DNA from: Holdemania massiliensis AP2
GTDB taxonomy: Bacteria > Bacillota_I > Bacilli_A > Erysipelotrichales > Erysipelotrichaceae
Length of the DNA stretch: 34,861 bases
Reading direction: 5' to 3'
NCBI RefSeq assembly: GCF_000327285.1
Contig: NZ_HE998567.1
Span: forward strand, 981,737-1,016,597
In this document: piece after piece, positions 24,485 to 33,039 of the stretch
How the letters are laid out: every line of letters starts with the position of its first letter
How positions within the stretch are numbered: the stretch's first letter is position 1
Notes under the pieces: generated by a model
What the model saw: only the letters and a program-made list of their open reading frames with translations
What the model was told of the DNA's origin: nothing
Databases searched by the model: none
Program-made: the position numbers and the translations under genes

Positions 24485-25234
24485 ATGGAAGCCTGGAAAA
24501 ATTACTTCAATGTCATGAACGAAATCATCGCCAACGTCATGGACAGTCAGGGCGAGGCCATCATGCAGGCAGCAAAACTGTGCGCCGACGTATCCGAGCG
24601 CGGCGGTTTAATCTATGGATTGGGCGCGGGACATTCCCACCTGGTCATCGAGGACGCCTTTTGGCGGGCCGCAACCGTCGCCAACTACGCGGCGCTGCTG
24701 GAGCCCAGCGTTACCGGCACCTTTGATATTACCAAAAGCTATTTAATGGAAAACACCTATGAGGTCGGCCGTCACATCGTTGATTATCATCGTGTTACAC
24801 CCAACGACTGCATCATCATCATTTCCAATTCCGGCAACAACATCGTCCCGGTCGACGCCGCTTTGCGGGCTCGTGAAAAAGGCATTCCCACGATTGCCAT
24901 CACCGCGGTGGAATACAGCGACTACCTGACGACCAAGCACCAAAGCGGCAAAAAACTGAAGGATGTCTGCGATATCGTTCTAGACAACTGTTCGCTGATC
25001 GGCGATGCCGCGGTTGAAATAGAAGGCTTCCCAATGAAGATCGGCTCGACTTCTACCATTCCGGCGGTTTATCTGCAAAACGCGGTGCTGACGCAGACCG
25101 TAGAACTGCTGGTCCAGCGGGGATTAGATCCAGACGTCTATTTCAACGGCCACATCGCGTTTATGGACGCCTCGGCTGCCGATCACAACGACAAACTTGT
25201 CGACAAGTATTTTTACCGCATCCGCAATCTCTGA
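24485..25234 (+). CDS. SIS-domain sugar-phosphate-binding protein
   Basis: This 249-residue protein has a SIS fold, found in sugar-phosphate isomerases and related regulators. Family blocks are GLIYGLGAGHSHLVIEDAFWR, CIIIISNSGNNIVPVDAALRARE and the central TIAITAVEYSDY. I start it at ATG 24485, 6 bases after AAAGGAG; earlier ATGs in the same frame (24377, 24455) lie in the AT-rich promoter region, where TACAAT at 24451-24456 may be the -10 box. It resembles the YfeU/UPF0309-type single-domain SIS proteins; no sugar transporter or kinase adjoins it, so the ligand is unknown. Confidence 0.9.
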   Translation: MEAWKNYFNVMNEIIANVMDSQGEAIMQAAKLCADVSERGGLIYGLGAGHSHLVIEDAFWRAATVANYAALLEPSVTGTFDITKSYLMENTYEVGRHIVDYHRVTPNDCIIIISNSGNNIVPVDAALRAREKGIPTIAITAVEYSDYLTTKHQSGKKLKDVCDIVLDNCSLIGDAAVEIEGFPMKIGSTSTIPAVYLQNAVLTQTVELLVQRGLDPDVYFNGHIAFMDASAADHNDKLVDKYFYRIRNL

Positions 25235-25254
25235 TTTTCATAATCGGATAAGAG

Positions 25255-25300
25255 AAAACCGCTGATTCTGCCGGATAAGCAGAAAATCTGCGGTTTTTTT
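25255..25300 (+). terminator. Terminator after the SIS-domain gene
   Basis: AAAACCGC and GCGGTTTT close a longer stem that includes GATT/AATC and CTGC/GCAG, followed by a T-run. Confidence 0.85.
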
Positions 25301-25311
25301 GCTGCTGTGGT

Positions 25312-26472
25312 TTAGGCTTCCTGCCTATCGCTTTTAGAAAGTACGTGGATCAGCCGTTGCGCAGCTACCTCAATCACGCTGCGGGGTGCTGCGATATTCA
25401 GCCGGATAAACGGTTTTTCACATTGGTAGTGGGAACCGCTGCTGCCGTAGATATGACAGCGGTTTTCAAACAAATCCACAACCTCGGCGTCGTTATTGCA
25501 GCAGCCGCTGCAGTCTACCCATAACAGAAACGTCGATTGAAGCCGCATCGGCATCAACGGAACATCAGCTTCTTTCAGCATCGTTTTAAAAATCTCGGCA
25601 TTTTGGCTGACGTAAGCCTTGGCCTGCTGCAGCCATGTCTCTCCCGCTGGACTGTAAGCTGCCAGCGCGGCGGCGTGGGAAAAGGTCTGATTATTCATAT
25701 AGGCCAGACTGTCCCGCTCATGCTGCAACGCCTGGGCCTGATTAGCATCCGGAATAAACACAAACGAACACTGCATTCCCTGAAGATTAAACGTCTTGCT
25801 TGGAGAAAGAATTGTAATGACGTTTTGATCTACAGCGCTGGCCGCCGTCATCGTTCCATAGACCCAATCCGCATGGATTTCATCCGCCAGCACCGTGACC
25901 TGGTATTTCCGGCACAGCGAAAGCATCGCATCCAGTTCCTCACGCGTGAAAACCTTGGAGGTTGGATTGTGCGGCGAACACAGAATAAACAGCCGGACTT
26001 CCTGCAGCTTCGCTTCAAAATCGTCCATATCCAGTTCATAATGATCCTCCTTCTGGATCAGTTCGTTCATCACGCAGCGGCGCTGGTTCAGCGTGACGAC
26101 CTTGCGGAAAGGACTGTAGGATGGGTTCTGGATCAAGATTCCGTCGCCCGGCTTGGTGAATGCCCGCAAACACAGAGCAATCGCCGTATTGACGCTGGGG
26201 GTGATCTGAATTGTCCGGGGATCCAGCAAGGCTGCGCTGTGTGCTTTTGCCCAGGCACACACCACCTCCGGCAGTTCCTCATCGAATTGCTGATAGCCGT
26301 AAAACGGATGTTCCGCCCGCTCGATGATCGCCTGCTGAATTGCCGGGCAGCAGGGCAGATCCATATCCGCCAGTGTCATCACCAGCGCATCCTGAGGCCG
26401 CTGCGCTGTTTTAACCGCATTATATTTGACACAGTGCGTCCCTTTGCGATCATAAATTTCATCAAAGTTCAT
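25312..26472 (-). CDS. PatB/MalY-type PLP-dependent aminotransferase or C-S lyase
   Basis: This fold-type I PLP enzyme of 386 residues matches the MalY/PatB group, usually cystathionine beta-lyases. The opening (FDEIYDRKGTHCVKY) and LVMTLADMDLPCCPAI are typical, as is YGYQQFDEELPEVVCAW. Cofactor residues are in CSPHNPTSKV, ADEIHADWVY and the Schiff-base Lys in SPSKTFNLQG. I start at ATG 26472, because the ATG at 26499 overlaps the -10 box TATAAT and so cannot be in the transcript; GGGAG stands before 26472. The gene stands alone. The choice between beta-lyase and aminotransferase cannot be made from the sequence. Confidence 0.9.
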   Translation of the reverse strand: MNFDEIYDRKGTHCVKYNAVKTAQRPQDALVMTLADMDLPCCPAIQQAIIERAEHPFYGYQQFDEELPEVVCAWAKAHSAALLDPRTIQITPSVNTAIALCLRAFTKPGDGILIQNPSYSPFRKVVTLNQRRCVMNELIQKEDHYELDMDDFEAKLQEVRLFILCSPHNPTSKVFTREELDAMLSLCRKYQVTVLADEIHADWVYGTMTAASAVDQNVITILSPSKTFNLQGMQCSFVFIPDANQAQALQHERDSLAYMNNQTFSHAAALAAYSPAGETWLQQAKAYVSQNAEIFKTMLKEADVPLMPMRLQSTFLLWVDCSGCCNNDAEVVDLFENRCHIYGSSGSHYQCEKPFIRLNIAAPRSVIEVAAQRLIHVLSKSDRQEA

Positions 26473-26497
26473 CTTTTTTTCTCCCTCTGTTTTTTCC

Positions 26498-26506
26498 ATT
26501 ATACCA
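26498..26506 (-). promoter_or_regulatory. Extended -10 promoter of the PatB/MalY gene
   Basis: TGG TATAAT on the - strand; it overlaps an upstream in-frame ATG and so decides the gene start. Confidence 0.75.
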
Positions 26507-26567
26507 CTTCATCCCCCTTTTTGCGGCAATAGAAAATGACCCGCAGTCAGGTCATTTCCGTTTTCAT

Positions 26568-27257
26568 TTAGTTTGACTGCTCGTTTGCTTCCTCATCAAT
26601 CCCCGGAATCGGCCGCAGCTGCGACATCAGCGCCTCCCAGGTCAGCCGGCCCACGATCCCGTCGGCGTTTAAACCCTGATCACGCTGGAAGGCGCGCACC
26701 TGCTGATCAAGCTCGCTGTCAAATACGCCGCTGATCTTGGTTATACGGTAGCCCAGCGCCCACAGTGCATCCTGAGCGACGCAAACTTCTGTCTTTTTAT
26801 CGCCTTTCTGAATCTGCGCAAAGGGTACGAAATCACTGGCTGCTTCGTTTTGATGATGCAGATGGGCTTCAATCCGGGTGTGTTCCAGATCGGTAATGAC
26901 ATCAAACAATTCCTGGTCTTCCGCCAAAGTGACTAACTGCTGCAGCCCCGGCAGCGACAGATTAGATCCCAAATCGACCGCCGTTCCCAGCATATGCGTT
27001 AAAATCATCGGTTCATCTGCATCCCACGCCCGCCGAAACGCCCGGCTGACACGCGGCTTCTGCCCATAGCGGCGGATCAGCTCATTCACTGAATTTAAAA
27101 AGCGCCGGGTGGACCAGCCGATCGTACGGCTGTGGGAATTGCGCATAAACTCGCCGACAGTCAGCCGGCAGCAGGTCGTATACGGCATGTTGTCCGAACA
27201 GCGCAGCGAATACGTTTCCATGTTGTTCGTTTGGTCATTGTATATCAAAATTCTCAT
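26568..27257 (-). CDS. Probable M15-like cell-wall peptidase with peptidoglycan-binding domain
   Basis: This 229-residue protein has a C-terminal peptidoglycan-binding domain of type 1 at about 160-215 (ISGVFDSELDQQVRAFQRDQ and ADGIVGRLTWEALM). The middle contains THMLGTAVDLG (His 88, Asp 95) and EHTRIEAH (His 132), which fits the H-x6-D...H zinc site of M15 D,D-peptidases of the small type; this assignment is moderate. No signal peptide is visible, so export must be by another route or the protein acts after lysis. The start ATG 27257 follows GGAGGTG at 7 bases; a GTG 9 bases upstream lies in that site and is rejected. It is divergent from another peptidoglycan-binding protein. Confidence 0.75.
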   Translation of the reverse strand: MRILIYNDQTNNMETYSLRCSDNMPYTTCCRLTVGEFMRNSHSRTIGWSTRRFLNSVNELIRRYGQKPRVSRAFRRAWDADEPMILTHMLGTAVDLGSNLSLPGLQQLVTLAEDQELFDVITDLEHTRIEAHLHHQNEAASDFVPFAQIQKGDKKTEVCVAQDALWALGYRITKISGVFDSELDQQVRAFQRDQGLNADGIVGRLTWEALMSQLRPIPGIDEEANEQSN

Positions 27258-27395
27258 CGGTTTCACCTCCAGTATACCTTATGCGCTTTGTGGCGAAAGG
27301 CCAAGGCCAATGACCAAATGCACCTACGTTAGGCACGTTCCCTTTCCCCGCCGGCTTGGCGTCATACCCTGTTAATGAAAGGAGGATTTACTTTT

Positions 27396-27890
27396 ATGGC
27401 TTATGTAATTCGCAGAGGTTATACAGGCTTAGCTGTCAAGAAGATGCAGCACTATTTAAATGTGCTGCGCACCACGTATCCTGACCTTCCGGTTCTGAAA
27501 GAAGACGGCAACTTCGGTTCAGCAACCGAAAACGCCGTCATGCTTTTCCAAAGACATACCGGCTTAACCGCCGATGGCATCATCGGAACTTTAACCTGGG
27601 ATAAGATTATCGCTAAATATAAAGCGAACCCCGATCCAGGACCTGGTCCGGATCCCGATCCCGGTACAGATCAGCCGCCGCTGGAATACGGCGATACCGG
27701 ACTGGAAGTCCAGAAAATGCAGAACTATCTGAACAAGCTCACCCTGCCTTCAACGCCGATTACGGCAGACGGAGTTTTTGGTGCCAAAACCGAAGCCAAG
27801 GTCATCGCGTTTCAAAACGCGCACAGTTTGACTCCGGATGGCAAAATCGGTGAGAAAACCTGGGATAAGATCATCGACCTGATCGACTAA
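27396..27890 (+). CDS. Protein of two peptidoglycan-binding domains
   Basis: This 164-residue protein consists of two type-1 peptidoglycan-binding domains, at about 1-70 (VKKMQHYLNV, DGNFGSATENAVMLFQRHTG, DGIIGTLTWDKI) and 92-164 (VQKMQNYLNKL, DGVFGAKTEAKVIAFQ, DGKIGEKTWDKI), joined by a Pro-Asp-Gly linker at about 73-90. No catalytic domain and no signal peptide. The start is ATG 27396 behind AAAGGAGG; an ATG at 27375 overlaps that site. It is divergent from the M15-like gene with the same kind of domain. Such proteins may be parts of phage-like or spore-related wall systems, but nothing here decides. Confidence 0.9.
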   Translation: MAYVIRRGYTGLAVKKMQHYLNVLRTTYPDLPVLKEDGNFGSATENAVMLFQRHTGLTADGIIGTLTWDKIIAKYKANPDPGPGPDPDPGTDQPPLEYGDTGLEVQKMQNYLNKLTLPSTPITADGVFGAKTEAKVIAFQNAHSLTPDGKIGEKTWDKIIDLID

Positions 27891-27895
27891 CCTAA

Positions 27896-27931
27896 AAAAA
27901 TCGGAATTCCCAAACGGAGTTCCGATTTTTC
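27896..27931. terminator. Bidirectional terminator between convergent genes
   Basis: AAATCGGAA and TTCCGATTT form a 9-bp stem with T-runs on both strands; it serves the peptidoglycan-binding protein gene (+) and the lipoprotein gene (-). Confidence 0.9.
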
Positions 27932-27941
27932 TGCTTGCTGT

Positions 27942-28445
27942 TTATTTCGGCGGGTTTTCCGGATGTTCCGCCTGCGATACCGCTTTTTTTACAGTTTCAA
28001 GATAGTTTTGAATCGTAATCGTGCATTGCGTCCGCAAATCTTCATTCACGGCTTTGCCTTCCTCGTCCACATTCACAGCCTCTAAACCATGAGCGACAAT
28101 GTAGTCTTCCAGCGCTTGAATCTGCTGACTCCAGCCTGCGATCGCCTGCTCACCCAGCTTATACTGATCGCCCAGCGTTTTCTTTGTCGTATCTTCTGTG
28201 ATTTCATCAATTGACACCCAGCTGATCTTCCCGTCCTTCATTTGAACCGAAACGATCGGCGTTCCAAACGTCGTGGTTTCCCCTACGACATCACTGGCTT
28301 CCGTAATCGCCGGATCAATCGTCGGCGAAACCGTCGGCGCAGTACTGGGTGAAGCTGAAGGCGAGGGCTGAGGTTTCTTCTGATTCCACGAACAGCCGGT
28401 CAGCACAGCCAGACACAAAACGGCGCACAGAATGATTTTCTTCAT
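27942..28445 (-). CDS. Lipoprotein of unknown function, FMN-binding-domain-like repeat
   Basis: This 167-residue lipoprotein starts with a signal peptide ending in VLTGC (Cys about 18), followed by a Pro/Ser/Thr-rich linker to about 48. The remainder (MKDGKISWVSIDEI, TTKKTLGDQYKLGEQAIAGW, QIQALEDYIVAHGLE, TITIQNYLETVKKA) follows the pattern of clostridial FMN-binding-like secreted proteins, but the usual SGAT motif for FMN attachment is replaced by RTQCTIT. So flavin binding is doubtful. AAAAGGAGG precedes the ATG. It lies 79 bases downstream of the histidine kinase gene on the same strand and could be read from that operon. Confidence 0.82.
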   Translation of the reverse strand: MKKIILCAVLCLAVLTGCSWNQKKPQPSPSASPSTAPTVSPTIDPAITEASDVVGETTTFGTPIVSVQMKDGKISWVSIDEITEDTTKKTLGDQYKLGEQAIAGWSQQIQALEDYIVAHGLEAVNVDEEGKAVNEDLRTQCTITIQNYLETVKKAVSQAEHPENPPK

Positions 28446-28524
28446 GAAACAGCCTCCTTTTCATTCTGCCTTTAGTCTGCCCCGCACCGCGGTGTTCTAT
28501 CAGCCTGAAATCGAGAAAAAGCCG

Positions 28525-30465
28525 CTATGCAGTAAAATCCGCGGGCTCCTGCGGCAGTTCCGCAAACCGAATTTCGATCTTAAACAGATCTCCATCGGCA
28601 CTGACCTCAATCTGACCTTTCATCAGTGTTACAAACGTTTCCGCAATCGCCAGGCCCAAACCGGAACCTTCTGTCGATCGGGATACATCGCCGCGGACAA
28701 ACCGTTCGGTTAAGGATCCCGGATCAAATTTCAGTTCGTAGTTCGCAATGTTTTTGAAGCTGATGCAGATCTGTTCCTCCACCCGTTCAATCTGAATATA
28801 AACGCGGGTATTTTCCATGGAATATTTAATCGCATTGGTAATCAGGTTATCAAAGACATTATACAACCGACCGCCGTCCGCCAGAATGTAGCCAGGAGTA
28901 TCGAGGTATTGGATTTTAAACTCCAGCGTGCTGGCTTCAATTTTTTCATCCAGCTCCGCCAGCGTCTGCATCAGAAGGCCGTTAATTTCCAGCTTCCGCA
29001 AATCCATCTGCAGATTGCCGCTGGCCGCCTTGGAAATTTCAAACAGATCCTGAATCAGATTTTTTAACCGCACGCTCTTCTGCGTGATGATGCGCACGTA
29101 GTCACGGGCATATTCCGGCTGAATCTCAGCTTTGGTCAACAGATCTGAGTAGTTGATCAACGATGTGATCGGCGTTTTCAGATCATGGGAAACGTTAGTA
29201 ATCAGCTCAATTTTCAGTTTCTCACTCTTAAGCTGTTCTTCAACCTGATGACTGACGCCTTCCCGGATTTTTTCCAGATTATCACTGACTGGCTGCAGCG
29301 GACTGCCTTCGCTCAGCTCAAAGCTTTCGTTCAGTACGCCGCGGCGGATATTTTCAACCTGCTGCGCCAGCGCGGCAGAATCCTGCATGAACAACATCAT
29401 CCTGCGGATGTAGAGAAACAGCACCAAAAAGGCCGCAGCAAAGATCAGAACAAACACCAGAATTCCCATAAAGCCCAAAAACGCGGAGAACATCATCGAC
29501 CAGAGAATGAATGCGCAGATGACTTCAAAAACAACCAGAAGCAGAAATTCCGTCAGCCATTTTTTCTGATAGCCATACGGACCGCTGATTAAGCGCACCG
29601 TCTTCATTGCAGAATTAAGAATATTGTGATGAAAGGGCTTTAAGCCATAGAAATGCAGTTCATTGACCAGCACATACAAGCCCCAAAACAGCACGGTCAC
29701 CGCCAAGGGCAGCGGCAGGCTAAGCGAGAACAGCATCAATGTTAAAACTAAGCCCAGCCCCAGTTTAACCTCAATCCAAAAATTGAAAGTCAGCTGCGCC
29801 AAGCTTTCATTAAACGCCGTAATCGGCGCGCGCTTGAACACCCCGTAGGCCAGAGTGATAAAAAACAGGCACAAGGAGGAATAAAAGCAGATCTTCAGAT
29901 TGTTCATCGACTCCTGAAAGTACGTGTAGCTGTAATACATCGGCGTATTGTATGCCAGCTGATCGTCGATCACCAGCGCCAGCCGTTCAACTTTTTCCTG
30001 AGAATACAGCTTAAGCAGGCTGACAGCCATTTCCGCCGTTTCCCGCGTGATCGTCTTCTGATCAATCAGGAAATACGCTCCGCGATAGGTTATCTGCGGG
30101 GTTTCTCCCTGCTGCCATGTCAGCATCATCATGCCCTGACTGCCGTACTGCTGCAAAAACTGATCATAAGTCAGCTTCAGATCATCATCGCTGTTGAAAT
30201 AAATATCCTGCTGCTCAACGACATAATGCAGATTGTAATACAGGTCTTCCTGAACCTCTCCCGACAACGGCGGTTCATCATAAAGCAGATGTGCCAAATC
30301 CTGCAGGCTCTGCTGAATCATCTGTTTGGGATACAGCACCTGATGACCCTGGGTTGAATACAGCGTTTCCACCGTCAGCGCCGAGGTAAACAACAGCCCC
30401 GTCAACAGAACGAAAAAAAGCAGGAACGCCAGAAACCCGCTAGTTTTTCTCGATCTTGTATCCAA
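28525..30465 (-). CDS. Sensor histidine kinase with several membrane segments
   Basis: This 646-residue sensor kinase begins with a membrane segment at about 10-32, an outer domain to about 185, then at least four further membrane segments to about 365. A short linker leads to the dimerisation helix with LITNVSHDLKTPIT (His about 427), and the ATPase domain has NVFDNLITNAIKYS, FKNIANYE and STEGSGLGLAIAETF. The start codon is TTG 30465, inside the end of the regulator gene (26-base overlap), with AGGTGG 9 bases before it; the exact start is uncertain. The overlap ties it to the response regulator upstream. The signal is unknown. Confidence 0.92.
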   Translation of the reverse strand: MDTRSRKTSGFLAFLLFFVLLTGLLFTSALTVETLYSTQGHQVLYPKQMIQQSLQDLAHLLYDEPPLSGEVQEDLYYNLHYVVEQQDIYFNSDDDLKLTYDQFLQQYGSQGMMMLTWQQGETPQITYRGAYFLIDQKTITRETAEMAVSLLKLYSQEKVERLALVIDDQLAYNTPMYYSYTYFQESMNNLKICFYSSLCLFFITLAYGVFKRAPITAFNESLAQLTFNFWIEVKLGLGLVLTLMLFSLSLPLPLAVTVLFWGLYVLVNELHFYGLKPFHHNILNSAMKTVRLISGPYGYQKKWLTEFLLLVVFEVICAFILWSMMFSAFLGFMGILVFVLIFAAAFLVLFLYIRRMMLFMQDSAALAQQVENIRRGVLNESFELSEGSPLQPVSDNLEKIREGVSHQVEEQLKSEKLKIELITNVSHDLKTPITSLINYSDLLTKAEIQPEYARDYVRIITQKSVRLKNLIQDLFEISKAASGNLQMDLRKLEINGLLMQTLAELDEKIEASTLEFKIQYLDTPGYILADGGRLYNVFDNLITNAIKYSMENTRVYIQIERVEEQICISFKNIANYELKFDPGSLTERFVRGDVSRSTEGSGLGLAIAETFVTLMKGQIEVSADGDLFKIEIRFAELPQEPADFTA

Positions 30466-31135
30466 TCCCCCACACCACCTTTATATACCGCGGATTCTTC
30501 GGATCAATTTCAATCTTCTCACGAATCCGCCGAATATGGACGGCAACCGTGTTTTCACTCTGGAAACTCGTTTCATTCCATACCCGCTCATAGATTTCAT
30601 CAATTGAAAACACGCGGTTCAGATTGGTTAAAAACAATTCCAGAATCCGATATTCGATCGGTGTGACCTTGACCGGTTCGCCTTCCAGCGTCACCGTTTT
30701 CGCCTCCAAATCAATACTTAAACCGCCGACTTCGATCACCGTTCCGGTTTCCGCCGTCGCCCCCAGCTGCATGTAGCGGCGCAGCTGCGATTTAACCCGG
30801 GCAATCATTTCCAAAGGATTAAACGGTTTGGTAATATAATCATCAGCACCGATGTTCAGACCCAGCACCTTATCCATGTCCTCCGATTTGGCAGACAGGA
30901 TAATAATCGGAATGTTGGATGTTTCACGAATGTGCATAATCGCCTGGATTCCATCCATCTTCGGCATCATCACATCCATCAGAATGCAGTGAATTTTCTG
31001 CTGATTCAGAATTTCCAGCGCTTCCAGTCCATTATACGCTTTAAAAATTTCATAGCCTTCGCTCTTAAGATAAATTTCGATCGCGTCGGCGATCTCATGA
31101 TCATCATCCACGACTAAGATTTTATAGTTTTCCAT
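30440..31135 (-). CDS. OmpR/PhoB-family response regulator
   Basis: This 231-residue DNA-binding response regulator has a receiver with Asp cluster at 10-12, phospho-acceptor Asp 54 in LMDVMMP and Lys 103 in ITKPFNP. The winged-helix domain covers about 130-231 (VTPIEYRILELFLTN, SIDEIYERVW, NTVAVHIRRIREKIE, VVWGIGYKIE). It is the first gene of the pair with the kinase. OmpR-family regulators bind direct repeats at about 11-base period; one such repeat (TTACAG and TTACAA at 31207-31223) lies about 72 bases upstream of its start, so self-regulation is possible. Confidence 0.95.
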   Translation of the reverse strand: MENYKILVVDDDHEIADAIEIYLKSEGYEIFKAYNGLEALEILNQQKIHCILMDVMMPKMDGIQAIMHIRETSNIPIIILSAKSEDMDKVLGLNIGADDYITKPFNPLEMIARVKSQLRRYMQLGATAETGTVIEVGGLSIDLEAKTVTLEGEPVKVTPIEYRILELFLTNLNRVFSIDEIYERVWNETSFQSENTVAVHIRRIREKIEIDPKNPRYIKVVWGIGYKIEKN

Positions 31136-31206
31136 ATTCCCAATCCTTTCCGCTCTTCTATTTTATAACCTTACCAAACAATTCTTAAGCGTTTCCATTC
31201 TTTTCC

Positions 31207-31223
31207 TTACAGTTTTCTTACAA
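31207..31223. promoter_or_regulatory. 11-bp direct repeat upstream of the response regulator
   Basis: On the + strand TTACAG (31207-31212) and TTACAA (31218-31223) repeat at an 11-base period with gap TTTTC. The right box overlaps the stop codon of the upstream metallopeptidase gene. It resembles the repeats before the HtrA and GT2 genes. Confidence 0.4.
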
Positions 31224-31904
31224 ATCCCCATTTAATAAGGCTTTCCACGTATCGTAGTCCGGCATGTGGTGACGAATGACCGTGTAAAAGCGTTGGGAAT
31301 GATTCGGTACGATCAGATGCGCATATTCATGCCATAACACTGAATTCACGCACGCTAAAGGGTAATGAATCAAATTCAGATTCAGCGTGATTTTGGACTT
31401 GGCCGGAATACAGCTGCCCCAGCGGCTTGTCATCCGCCGGTAATGGATCGTCGGAGCAGCCAGATGATAGTCCGCAATCACCTGATCCCATTTTGGCCGC
31501 AGTCGTTCGACTTCGGCTTCCAGGCTGCTCTTGGCAAATTGATCAAAGGCGCGCTGCTTTGTTTCCGGACAGGCATCGGCGCCATAAAGAATTAAGCGAT
31601 CCGGCTGCAGCCGGGTTTTTCCTTTGCCAATCACCCATTGCAGCTCGACCGGCTTGCCGTATACGGCGATCTTTCCGCTGGCCGGTTGGGACTGCTGCGC
31701 CTGACGGCGGGCCAGCTTTTCCGTATGGGCCTCAATCCAACTGCGCTTCGCTTCCACAAACCGCTGAATTTCTGCATTCGAACAGGCATACGGCGCGCTG
31801 ATAAGCAATTCATCCGGACTTTTTAAGCGCAGAATCAGATTGCGGATCGGTTTGCGCTGAACCGATATCCGCAGAATTTTCCCATTGATATTTAAGCTTT
31901 CCAT
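31218..31904 (-). CDS. YgjP-type metallopeptidase (M48-like)
   Basis: This 228-residue protein matches the YgjP/DUF45 metallopeptidase family. The zinc motif HEYAH is at 192-196 with a third ligand His in NHSQRF (about 202); the preceding RMTSRWGSC and KITLNLNLIHYP are the family signature. No membrane segment. The start is ATG 31904, 7 bases after AAAGGAG; the frame is open another 117 bases upstream, but TGT TATAAT at 31935-31927 is the likely extended -10 box, which rules out that extension. Function is poorly known in the family. Confidence 0.92.
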   Translation of the reverse strand: MESLNINGKILRISVQRKPIRNLILRLKSPDELLISAPYACSNAEIQRFVEAKRSWIEAHTEKLARRQAQQSQPASGKIAVYGKPVELQWVIGKGKTRLQPDRLILYGADACPETKQRAFDQFAKSSLEAEVERLRPKWDQVIADYHLAAPTIHYRRMTSRWGSCIPAKSKITLNLNLIHYPLACVNSVLWHEYAHLIVPNHSQRFYTVIRHHMPDYDTWKALLNGDL

Positions 31905-31926
31905 CGCCGCACTCCTTTTGGGATTC

Positions 31927-31935
31927 ATTATAACA
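31927..31935 (-). promoter_or_regulatory. Extended -10 promoter of the metallopeptidase gene
   Basis: TGT TATAAT on the - strand, 22 bases before the start codon. Confidence 0.75.
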
Positions 31936-31950
31936 TAAAACCGAAGACTA

Positions 31951-31980
31951 GAAAACGGCGCCAAGGACAGCGCCGTTTCT
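31951..31980 (-). terminator. Terminator after the DUF1700/DUF4097 gene
   Basis: AAACGGCGC and GCGCCGTTT form a 9-bp stem; on the - strand a short TTTTC follows. Confidence 0.75.
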
Positions 31981-32013
31981 TTTCCTGATTTCTTTAAGTT
32001 CTTTGCGGTTAAT

Positions 32014-33039
32014 TTAATCACTAATTTTCAAATCGCCGCTGATTGTCTTGACCGCGATTTGGGCATGACCATCCCCAGCGCTCAGCTGACGGCCGCGGCG
32101 TTCCAGCGGCAGATGGATATGCGGCCGCAAGTCACCGGAAATCGTCGTGAAGCTGCAAACAAAACCTGTGGTATGCGGCAGGGTTAAATGAATATCGCCG
32201 CTGATCGTATCCAGTTTCAGACTTTCAGCCGCTTCAATCGCAAGATCAAGATCACCGCTTTTGCTTTCCGCCAGCACCGCCTGGAAGCAGCCCCGAATAT
32301 CTAAATCGCCTGAGGTTGTACGGAATTTGCCCAGTTTACCATGGGCCTGGGTCAAATCAAGGTCACCGCTGATCGAAGTGGCTTCAATCAATTCACCGCG
32401 GACTGCCGCATGAATATCGCCGGAAGCCGACGTAAACTGCACAGCCTCGGCATCAAGTGCACGTATATCGATATCTCCGCTTTGCACCGACGCCGCAAAC
32501 TTGCCGCAGTGAAGGATTTCAGGCACTCGGATATCTCCGCTCATACTGCTGATCTTGACATCCAGACTGGCTGAAGGCAGCGTAACATCCAATCGCAGAT
32601 GTTCTCCCGCTCCCGCCCGCAGCCAGCTGTTCTGCAGGCGAATCACGCGGATGGCATAGACGTCATTCTCCTGAACTGTTTCAAGCCGGTAATTATGCAC
32701 CCGCAGCGGATTGCGGCTATCGTAGAAATCCACTAAAACATCATTTCCAGTTCCCTGCTTCAATGTGATATCCGCACTTTCTGCTTCAATGCTGACCATC
32801 GACAAGGCATCAATCTGGGTTTGGGATTCCGCCTGAGCCTGACGATGCGGACGGGTATTCAGTTCGCTGATCAGTTCTGCCGGATCGCCCAGCTCCTCGC
32901 TGATTTCCTCTTCGCTGCGGCCTTCGCTCAGCCCCTGTTCAAAGTGATCGGTAAAATCCTGAAGAATTTCCTTTGCGGTTTGTTCGTCAACGGCCTCCAG
33001 ATCCATTTGCAGCCGTTCCATGTATTCTTTTCTGTTCAT
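32014..33039 (-). CDS. DUF1700 plus DUF4097 protein (beta-helix-like SGD repeats)
   Basis: This 341-residue protein begins with a DUF1700 (HAAS) region at about 1-60 (MNRKEYMERLQMDLEAVDE, EEISEELGDPAELISEL). The rest is a DUF4097-type repeat domain in which SGDI or SGDL returns nine times, at about 18-25 residue intervals, giving a right-handed beta-solenoid in known relatives. There is no signal peptide or membrane segment, although many relatives have one between the two parts. Its start overlaps the PadR gene stop as ATGA, so they form one operon. Such pairs are linked to cell-envelope stress in Firmicutes; the precise role is unknown. Confidence 0.9.
   Translation of the reverse strand: MNRKEYMERLQMDLEAVDEQTAKEILQDFTDHFEQGLSEGRSEEEISEELGDPAELISELNTRPHRQAQAESQTQIDALSMVSIEAESADITLKQGTGNDVLVDFYDSRNPLRVHNYRLETVQENDVYAIRVIRLQNSWLRAGAGEHLRLDVTLPSASLDVKISSMSGDIRVPEILHCGKFAASVQSGDIDIRALDAEAVQFTSASGDIHAAVRGELIEATSISGDLDLTQAHGKLGKFRTTSGDLDIRGCFQAVLAESKSGDLDLAIEAAESLKLDTISGDIHLTLPHTTGFVCSFTTISGDLRPHIHLPLERRGRQLSAGDGHAQIAVKTISGDLKISD

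Noticed and set aside
25537-26532. 331-codon frame antisense to the PatB/MalY gene
   Set aside because: The - strand carries the full PLP-enzyme motifs; the + strand frame is rich in His, Arg and Gln as expected for a shadow and has no domain.
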